Below are positions 1-5,600 of a stretch of 7,234 nucleotides of DNA, one piece after another. Under the pieces are notes generated by a model, which saw only the letters and a program-made list of their open reading frames with translations, had not been told where the DNA came from and ran no database searches. Numbering within the stretch: position 1 is the stretch's first letter; each line of letters begins with the position of its first letter. A program made the position numbers and the translations under genes. Origin of the DNA: Alphaproteobacteria bacterium (GTDB taxonomy: Bacteria > Pseudomonadota > Alphaproteobacteria > Rhodospirillales > Magnetospirillaceae); assembly GCA_015232485.1 (NCBI GenBank), contig JADFZP010000159.1:1-7234 (forward strand), in the 5' to 3' direction.

Positions 1-50
1 AAAATCCGTGGCCGATAGGCGTGCCGGTTCGAGTCCGGCAGCGGGCACCA
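1..50 (+). tRNA. tRNA-Leu, 3' part only (anticodon CAA or UAA)
   Basis: This is the 3' portion of a class II tRNA cut by the window edge. The window opens with AAAA, read as the last two anticodon bases plus positions 37-38, followed by the anticodon stem strand TCCGT (5-9). A long variable arm follows, with GCC/GGC stem and GATA loop (11-20). The T arm is GCCGG-TTCGAGT-CCGGC (23-39). The acceptor strand AGCGGGC (40-46), discriminator A47 and encoded CCA (48-50) complete it. The layout matches the known leucine tRNA pattern with anticodon loop TTCAAAA or (T/C)TTAAAA, so the isotype is Leu; CAA and UAA cannot be told apart because the wobble base is outside the window. A small hairpin (CGACC 56-60 with GGTCG 65-69) follows but has no T-run, so no convincing terminator separates the tRNA from the next gene. 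Confidence 0.93.
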
Positions 51-111
51 GTTTGCGACCACGCGGTCGACGGGCGGGCTGGCGTGTGGCTGAAGGCTGG
101 GGTACGAGGCT

Positions 112-513
112 ATGGGGTTGCTGTTCCACCCGCCGACCGGGACCATCGTCGTGTGCGATTACGGGCTTGGCTTCAGGGCGCCCGAGATGGTCAAGATTCG
201 GCCAGTCATCGTGGTTTCGCCGCGCTTTCGCAGCCGCCCAAACCTGTGCACGGTGGTGCCTCTCAGCAGCACCGAGCCGAAGCCCCAGGAGATGTTTCAC
301 CACCAGTTGTCCGATGGCGCCTACCCGCCGGCGCGCGGGCCGATGTGGGCGAAGTGCGACATGCTGGCGACCGTCAGCCTTGATCGGCTGGACCGGATCA
401 AGACGCGAGGCCTGGGCGGCAAGCGGGAATACGTCGTCTTCGAGGTTCCGGCCGACGATTTGGCGGCTATCCAGGTTTGCATTCGATTCGCCCTCGGCTT
501 ACTGGACAAGTAG
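112..513 (+). CDS. PemK/MazF-family toxin-like protein, standalone
   Basis: A 133-residue protein of the PemK/MazF fold (small SH3-like barrel); characterised members are sequence-specific endoribonucleases of type II toxin-antitoxin systems. Visible family features are the first strand GTIVVCD (10-16), the core KIRPVIVVSP (28-37) with the family Arg-Pro, the strand TVVPLSS (47-53) where Ser stands in for the usual Thr, and MWAKCDMLATVSLDRLDR (18 residues, starting near residue 81), which matches the final helix/strand region of MazF proteins. The ATG at 112 is used; GGGG at 99-102 gives a 9-base spacing, while GAGG at 106-109 is only two bases away and would suit a TTG start at 118 instead. 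The left flank leaves only 61 bases after the tRNA, so no antitoxin gene fits upstream, and none is evident downstream. The gene may rely on transcription reading through the tRNA. Family membership is fairly sure; toxic activity is not, since solitary alphaproteobacterial members are common and uncharacterised. Confidence 0.85.
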   Translation: MGLLFHPPTGTIVVCDYGLGFRAPEMVKIRPVIVVSPRFRSRPNLCTVVPLSSTEPKPQEMFHHQLSDGAYPPARGPMWAKCDMLATVSLDRLDRIKTRGLGGKREYVVFEVPADDLAAIQVCIRFALGLLDK

Positions 514-531
514 GCGAGTCGCGCCCATACT
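503..531 (+). promoter_or_regulatory. candidate sigma-70 promoter inside the 3' end of the toxin gene
   Basis: TGGACA (503-508) has one mismatch to the TTGACA -35 consensus. It is followed after exactly 17 bases by CATACT (526-531), a four-of-six match to TATAAT that keeps the key A and final T. It would start transcription near 538, just after the toxin stop codon at 511-513, and would drive the structured region that follows. The match is by eye only. Confidence 0.4.
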
Positions 532-537
532 GGGGTT

Positions 538-656
538 GTACCCGCTCTGCGTAAGCATCGGGCTTGGAAGACCCCTCCGGGGGCAGCTTCGGGATCAGGC
601 GATGACAAGCCCCCCGAAGCTCAGAAAGGCCTCGCTGGCGACGGCGAGGCCTTTGT
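538..656 (+). ncRNA. candidate structured small RNA or 3'UTR-derived RNA
   Basis: About 120 bases without a credible reading frame but with dense pairing potential. Element 1: CCCG (541-544) with CGGG (559-562), enclosing TGC-GTAA-GCA (548-557), a stem capped by a GNRA tetraloop. Element 2: CCCC-TCC-GGGG (572-582). Element 3: AGCTTCGGG (585-593) with CCCGAAGCT (613-621), a perfect nine-pair stem with a 19-base loop. Element 4: the terminator hairpin at 625-654. GGGGGC (579-584) can alternatively pair with GCCCCC (609-614), so two of the folds are mutually exclusive. The CCCCTCC stretch resembles anti-Shine-Dalgarno motifs known from several alphaproteobacterial sRNAs. I do not recognise a named RNA family: SRP RNA, tmRNA and 6S signatures are absent. 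It could be an independent sRNA, the toxin 3'UTR, or an attenuator for the downstream TPR-glycosyltransferase gene. Confidence 0.42.
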
Positions 657-660
657 CATT
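625..660 (+). terminator. rho-independent terminator
   Basis: A perfect 11-pair stem, AAAGGCCTCGC (625-635) with GCGAGGCCTTT (644-654), closes an 8-base loop. The T-rich 3' side continues into TTTGTCATT. This is the strongest terminator in the window. It ends transcription from the toxin gene and/or the candidate sRNA before the next gene. Confidence 0.85.
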
Positions 661-773
661 TCCAAATCGTGAACAACGCGCCGGCGTGAAACGCCCGTTC
701 GGAAAACCCTGAACGCTTGATCTCCAGGCGAGTCGTGGTGCATGGAGGTGTCTGGTCACCAGGGGGGCGGGCG
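661..773 (+). promoter_or_regulatory. leader of the TPR-glycosyltransferase gene with small inverted repeats and strong RBS
   Basis: This stretch should carry the promoter of the following gene, but no convincing -35/-10 pair is visible. It holds a five-pair triloop hairpin, GGCGT-GAA-ACGCC (683-695), immediately followed by CGTTC (696-700) paired at a distance with GAACG (711-715). GAAC at 671-674 can compete for the same GTTC. AGGGGGG (761-767) is a strong Shine-Dalgarno-like tract six bases before the ATG at 774 and decides that start over the in-frame TTG at 717. The structures are short and may be chance in GC-rich DNA; the RBS is the solid part. Confidence 0.45.
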
Positions 774-2468
774 ATGATCGAATCGCGGGGAGCACTCGAA
801 AAGGGCGTCGATGCCCATCGCGCCGGCCGTTTGGGCGAGGCCGAAGACCATTATCTGGCGCTGCTCGCGGTCGCGCCATCGGATGGTCAGGTGCTCAGGC
901 TGCTTGGCCTGTTGCGGCAAGGCCAGGGGCGGTTGGGGGAGGCGGTCGCCCTTCTCGCCAGGGCGGCGGCCCGCTTGAATCTGCCCGTCGTGTTCGGCGA
1001 TCTGGCGGCGGCGCTGAGCGCCGTCGGGCTGATGGCCGAGGCCGCCGAGGCATTCGGCCGCGCCCGGCCCGCGCCCGGCCAGCGGCATGAGGCGGTCAAG
1101 GCGCTTCTGGACCGGGCCAGGGAGCACTACCAAGCGGGCCGCGCCGTCGAGGCCTTCACCCTGTACCGGATGGCTTTGATCCTCGATCCCGGCCCGGAGG
1201 CGAGCCTGGGCGTGGCGGCTTGCCTTCTGATCGAGGCCGACAACGTCGGAACGGACAAGGCCATCGAGCTGTGCCGAGTGGCGTCGCGGCTGCATCCGGC
1301 GGCGATCGCCCATTCGAAGCTAAGCTCGCTGCTTTACGCGACGCGGCCATCCGAGGCGGCCCTGCACGCGCTATCGGCTTTCCGGCTCGATCCCAAAGCG
1401 GACACTTTGGAAGCGGCCTCGACGATCTTGACCCGTCTTGTCACCAGCGGCCGCGCGGCGCCGGATGGTTTGCCAGGCTACGTGTACGCCCTGGGCGAGG
1501 GAAACCATAAGCGCCGAGAAGGCGACCCAACCGGCGCCGAGGCGTGCTGTCGGCGCGCGGCGGCTCTTAGGCCGGACCTGCCCTTCGCCCATGCGCGGCT
1601 GGGCCATCTGGCGTGGCTGGCCGGCCGCTTGGACGAGGCGGACGCCCATCTGCGGCGGGCCGATCGCCACGGTCCCGCCCGCGAAAACGTGATGCGCCTT
1701 GGCGCGGCGTTTCTGTCCGGACTGGAGGCCGGGCCGTTGCCCGAACTCGCGATCGAGGGCGCCCTGGGCGCGACGGACGCGCCCCTGGTGGTCGTGTCGA
1801 GTTGCGACGGCGGCTATCTCGACCGCTACGGCCAGCGTTTCGCCGAGACGCTGGCCGCCGCCGCCGGGATGCCCTTCCACCTGCACCTGCACCTGATTGG
1901 CGCCGATGGCGGGCGGGCCGAGGACGTGGCGCGCCGGGCCGGCGTGGCCTCGCTCTCGTGGACCACGCAACGCGACGAGGCGCGCGGCGCCGGCCGCGAT
2001 CGAAGCACCTATTACGCCTGCCAACGCTTTCTCGCGCTGCCGCGATTGCTGCGCCACTACCAGCGGCCGGTGCTGCTGCTGGATATCGACCTTGTGGTGC
2101 TGCGGCCCCTTGCGCTGCTGCTCGAAAGGGCGGGCGCGGCCGATGTGGCGGCGGTCGGCGGAACGCCCCTGCTCGAACCGTGGAACCAGCTTTGGGCCGA
2201 CGTCCTGCTGTTGCGACCCACACCCGCGACCTTGCGTTTCGTCGATCTGGTCGCCCGCTACATCGGCCATTTCCTCGACGAGGGATCGCCCCGCTGGTTT
2301 CTCGACCAACTCGCGCTGTTCGCGGCTTGGCGCTGGCTCGACGCGTGTGGCGCGCCCCTCGACGTGGCGCCGCTTCCCACCTCGATCCACCGCGACGATC
2401 TGCAAGACGGCGACGAGCGAATTCCCGATTGCCTGTTCTGGTCGTTCAGGGCCAGCGTGAAGGGCTGA
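774..2468 (+). CDS. TPR protein with C-terminal GT-A type glycosyltransferase domain
   Basis: A 564-residue two-part protein with no signal peptide or membrane segment, so probably cytoplasmic. Residues about 1-310 are helical tetratricopeptide-like repeats, for example AHRAGRLGEAEDHYLALLAVAP near the start (repeat core 14-35), a Gly-Arg-Ala-Val-Glu-Ala repeat near 122-139, and a clear last TPR near 272-300 (LAWLAGRLDEADAHLRRA). Residues about 335-564 look like a nucleotide-diphospho-sugar transferase: an opening strand LVVVSSCD (338-345), then YYACQRFLALPRLL (413-426), then VLLLDIDLVVLRPL (433-446). Its D437-x-D439 is the expected metal/nucleotide-sugar DxD motif. WFLDQLALFAAW (508-519) resembles the later acidic active-site helix. 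Donor sugar and acceptor cannot be read from sequence. Known TPR-glycosyltransferase fusions, such as flagellin-modifying FlmG, use TPRs to dock protein substrates, though the catalytic fold there is GT-B, unlike here. The gene converges on the giant secreted protein gene, a possible substrate by proximity only. The start at ATG 774 is favoured by its RBS. Confidence 0.85.
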   Translation: MIESRGALEKGVDAHRAGRLGEAEDHYLALLAVAPSDGQVLRLLGLLRQGQGRLGEAVALLARAAARLNLPVVFGDLAAALSAVGLMAEAAEAFGRARPAPGQRHEAVKALLDRAREHYQAGRAVEAFTLYRMALILDPGPEASLGVAACLLIEADNVGTDKAIELCRVASRLHPAAIAHSKLSSLLYATRPSEAALHALSAFRLDPKADTLEAASTILTRLVTSGRAAPDGLPGYVYALGEGNHKRREGDPTGAEACCRRAAALRPDLPFAHARLGHLAWLAGRLDEADAHLRRADRHGPARENVMRLGAAFLSGLEAGPLPELAIEGALGATDAPLVVVSSCDGGYLDRYGQRFAETLAAAAGMPFHLHLHLIGADGGRAEDVARRAGVASLSWTTQRDEARGAGRDRSTYYACQRFLALPRLLRHYQRPVLLLDIDLVVLRPLALLLERAGAADVAAVGGTPLLEPWNQLWADVLLLRPTPATLRFVDLVARYIGHFLDEGSPRWFLDQLALFAAWRWLDACGAPLDVAPLPTSIHRDDLQDGDERIPDCLFWSFRASVKG

Positions 2469-2613
2469 TCATCCCACCACGCCGCGCACCGCCCAGGCGG
2501 CGGCGGCGAAGCAGGGCCTCGATGAAGGCCGAGACGGGCCGACCGCGCCAGCCTGCGGCTCCACCGCCCCATGCCGCGCTCGTAGAGAACCGCGTCGTTG
2601 CGTTTCGCCAGCC
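2469..2613. other. convergent intergenic gap without a clear terminator
   Basis: These 145 bases separate the stops of two converging genes. Only weak GC hairpins are seen (GGCC-TCGATGAA-GGCC and GCGG-CTCCA-CCGC) and neither is followed by a T-run, so no rho-independent terminator is evident for either strand. On the minus strand the sequence has protein-like runs in two frames: LAKRNDAVLYERGMGRWSRR just after the giant gene's stop, then AFIEALLRRRRLGG in another frame. This could be the trace of a decayed, frameshifted gene, or simply chance in GC-rich DNA. Confidence 0.35.
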
Positions 2614-5600
2614 TTAGCCCAGAACGATGTCGCTCGACGCGACGCCGCCCGCGAATACGGCGAGCAGCCGGACCTCCGAGGCGTAGACCACGCCATCGCC
2701 ATTGTCCGAGACGTGATACAGGCCGGTCTGCGCGCTGTCGGCGGCCAGCACCAGGCCTTGGGAGCCGCCGCGCTTGTTGGCGCCCACCGTGCCCAGCGCG
2801 GCGCGGAAGCTGGCGAAGCCGGCATCGGCCAAGCCGCCGCCGGTGACCGTGGTCGCCAGGACGACCAACTCGTCCTTCTTGAGGATGGCCTTGCCGGTCG
2901 AGCGGGCGACCGGGGCCAGCGCGCCGTCGCCGTTGCGATCGGCGAGGGTCCGCAGGGCGCCGGTCAGGACGACTTGGTCGGCGCCGACCGCGAAGCCGGT
3001 GATCACGTCGAATCCGCTGGTCGAGCCCACCGCGCCGCCGTCCGCCACGTCGGCGAAGACGATCGCGTCGGCGCCGTTGCCGGCCAGCAGGGCGATGGTG
3101 TCGCCCGACGCGCCGCCGGCGAAGCGGATGGTTCCCGCCGCGACGGTCACCGCGTCGATGGCCAGCCCGCCCGCGACGGTTTCGACCAAGGACAGGGAAA
3201 TGGTGTTGCCGCGGTTGCCCAGGGTCAGGGCGTCCTGGCCGGTCGAGCCGGACACGCTTTCCAGCGCGGCGACCACCATGGTTCCGGCGGTCGCCATGGT
3301 CAGGATGTCGTGGCCGGCGCCGCCGATCACCGTCTCCAGCCAGCCGCCGTACAGGGCCACGCCGCCATCGACCAGATTGACCCAGTCGGCACCCGCGCCG
3401 CCGAACACCGTCTCGATCCCGGTCAGGGTCACGGTGGTCGAGCCCGCCAGCATCGCCAAATCGGCGCCGTCTCCGCCGATCAACGCCTCGATGCCTTGCA
3501 CCGTCACGGTGCCCGACTGGGCGAGCAGCACCGAATCGAACCCGGCGCCGCCGCTCACCGTCTCGATTCCGCTGATCAGAATGGCGCCGCCGCGGGCGCC
3601 CAGATTGGCGCGGTCGGCGCCCGACGAGCCGATCAACGTCTCGACCGCCGCCACCACCAGGGTGGACGCGGCGGCCAAGGTGACGACATCGGCCCCGGCG
3701 CCGCCGATCAGCGTCTCGATCGAGGACAGGGTGATGGCCAATCCGCCATCATCGAGATTGATCCAGTCGCCTCCACCACTTCCGATCACCGTCTCGATCG
3801 CGGTGACCCGCGTCGTCGAGGCGCCGCCCAGGGTGATGGTGTCGCTGCCGGTGGTGCCGGTCAGCGATTCGACTCCGGTCGCCAGCAGGGCGTTGCCGTC
3901 CAGCATCGCCACCCAATCGCCGCCGTTGCCGCCGATCAGCGTCTCGATCAGGCCGATCCACAGCGAGTTGCCCTCGTTGCCCAGCGTGATCTGGTCGGCG
4001 CCGCCCGATCCCATCGCCACCTCGACCTGGGACAGCGTCATCGTCGTGTTGTCGCGGGTCAGGGTGACCGAGTCCCAGCCGCCGCTGCCCACCACGGTCT
4101 CGACAGCCGAGACCGCGATGGTGGCCGACAGGGCCAGGGTCACGCGGTCGTGGCCCGAGCTGCCGGCCACCGTCTCGATCGAGTGGACGGTGGTCGAAGA
4201 CGCGCCGCCCAGGGTCAGCCGGTCTTCGGAGGTCGTGCCGACCAGCGTCTCGATGCCGGTCGCCTCGATCGCGCCGCCCGACACCATGCCGATCCAGTCG
4301 TCGCTGCCGCCGCCGATCACCGTTTCGATGTCGCGCAGCCAGACCGAACCGCTGGCGCCCAGCACCAGCCGGTCGCCGCCGCTCGCCCCGGTCACGGTTT
4401 CGACGCCGGTGATGGTCAAGGCGCCCGTCTCGGTCATGGTGACCCAATCGGCGCCGTTGCCGCCGTTCACCGTCTCGACGCGCGCGACCTGCAAGGCGCC
4501 TCCGGCGTCGCCCAGCAGCACCCGGTCCTCCGAGCCGCTGCCGATCACCGTCTCGACCCCGCCGACCCGTATCGTCGAGCCGGCCGCCAGGGTCACCCGG
4601 TCGTCGCCGGTGCTGCCGATCACCGTCTCGATCGAGCGGGTTTCGATTTGCGAGGCGTAAAGCAGGGTCAGCCAGTCGCCGTCGCCGCCGCCATCGATGC
4701 TTTCGATCTCGCGGATGGCCACCGAATTCCATTGATTGGTCAGCATCAGGCGGTCGCCGCCCGACGAGCCGACCACCGACTCGACGGCGCGCGTGGTCAA
4801 CGTGCCGGACTCGGAGTGGATCACCAAGTCCTGACCATTGCCGCCGGTCACCGTTTCCACCCGGCTGACCGAGATCGTGCCACTGGAATCGCCCAGCAGC
4901 AGCGCATCGGCGCCCGAACTGCCCACCACGGTTTCAACCGCGCCGATTCGAATGGTCGCGGCGCCGCTCATCGTCACGCGGTCCTCGCCGGAGCCGCCGA
5001 CCACGGTCTCGACGCCGCCGACCTCGACCTCGCCCGACCCGCCCAGGGTCAGCCAGTCGCCCGATGCGCCGCCCACCACCGTTTCGATCGAACTGATCCA
5101 CAGGCTGTTGCTCTGATTGCCCAGCGTCACCCGATCGCCGCCGCTCGACCCGGTCACCGATTCCACGGCGGACAGGGTGATGGCGCTCGATTCGGCCAAC
5201 AGCAGCCAGTCGCCCTGGTTGCCGCCGGTGACCGTCTCGACCCGCGAGATGGTCACCGTGTTGGTCTGGTTCTCCAGCGTCACCCAATCCTGGTCGCCGC
5301 TGCCCACCACGGTCTCGACGCCCGACAGGCGGATGGTGGCGCCGGCGCTCAGGCTTACGCTGTCCCCGCCGGTGCTCCCCACCAAAGTTTCGATCGCGGA
5401 CACGGTGACGCCACTCGCCACCGAAAGGCCGAGCCAATCGGCGCCGGCCCCGCCCTGGACCGTCTCGACGGCCGTGGCGTAAAGCGAATTGCCCAAGGCG
5501 TCCAGGATGACGCGATCCGACCCGCTCGACCCGGTCACGCTCTCGATCGCGGACAACGTGATGTCCTGCGCCGACAGCAGGAACAACGCGTCCCACAAGC

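Noticed and set aside
20..50. The tRNA 3' end as an integration (att) site for a mobile element.
   Set aside because: No integrase gene and no second copy of the tRNA 3' end are present in the window.
538..656. Possible SRP RNA, tmRNA or 6S RNA in the structured region.
   Set aside because: The SRP core (GGTCAGG...GGAAGG...AGCAG) is missing, there is no tRNA-like end with a tag frame, and no long bulged 6S duplex.
8..712. A 234-codon plus-strand frame spanning the tRNA, toxin and terminator.
   Set aside because: It begins inside the tRNA and runs through the terminator hairpin in a frame different from the recognisable toxin; its Arg/Ser/Pro-rich product is typical of a shadow frame.
1371..2405. 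A 344-codon minus-strand frame opposite the TPR-glycosyltransferase gene.
   Set aside because: Gln/Arg/Gly-rich product with no motif, lying opposite a gene with clear TPR and DxD signatures.
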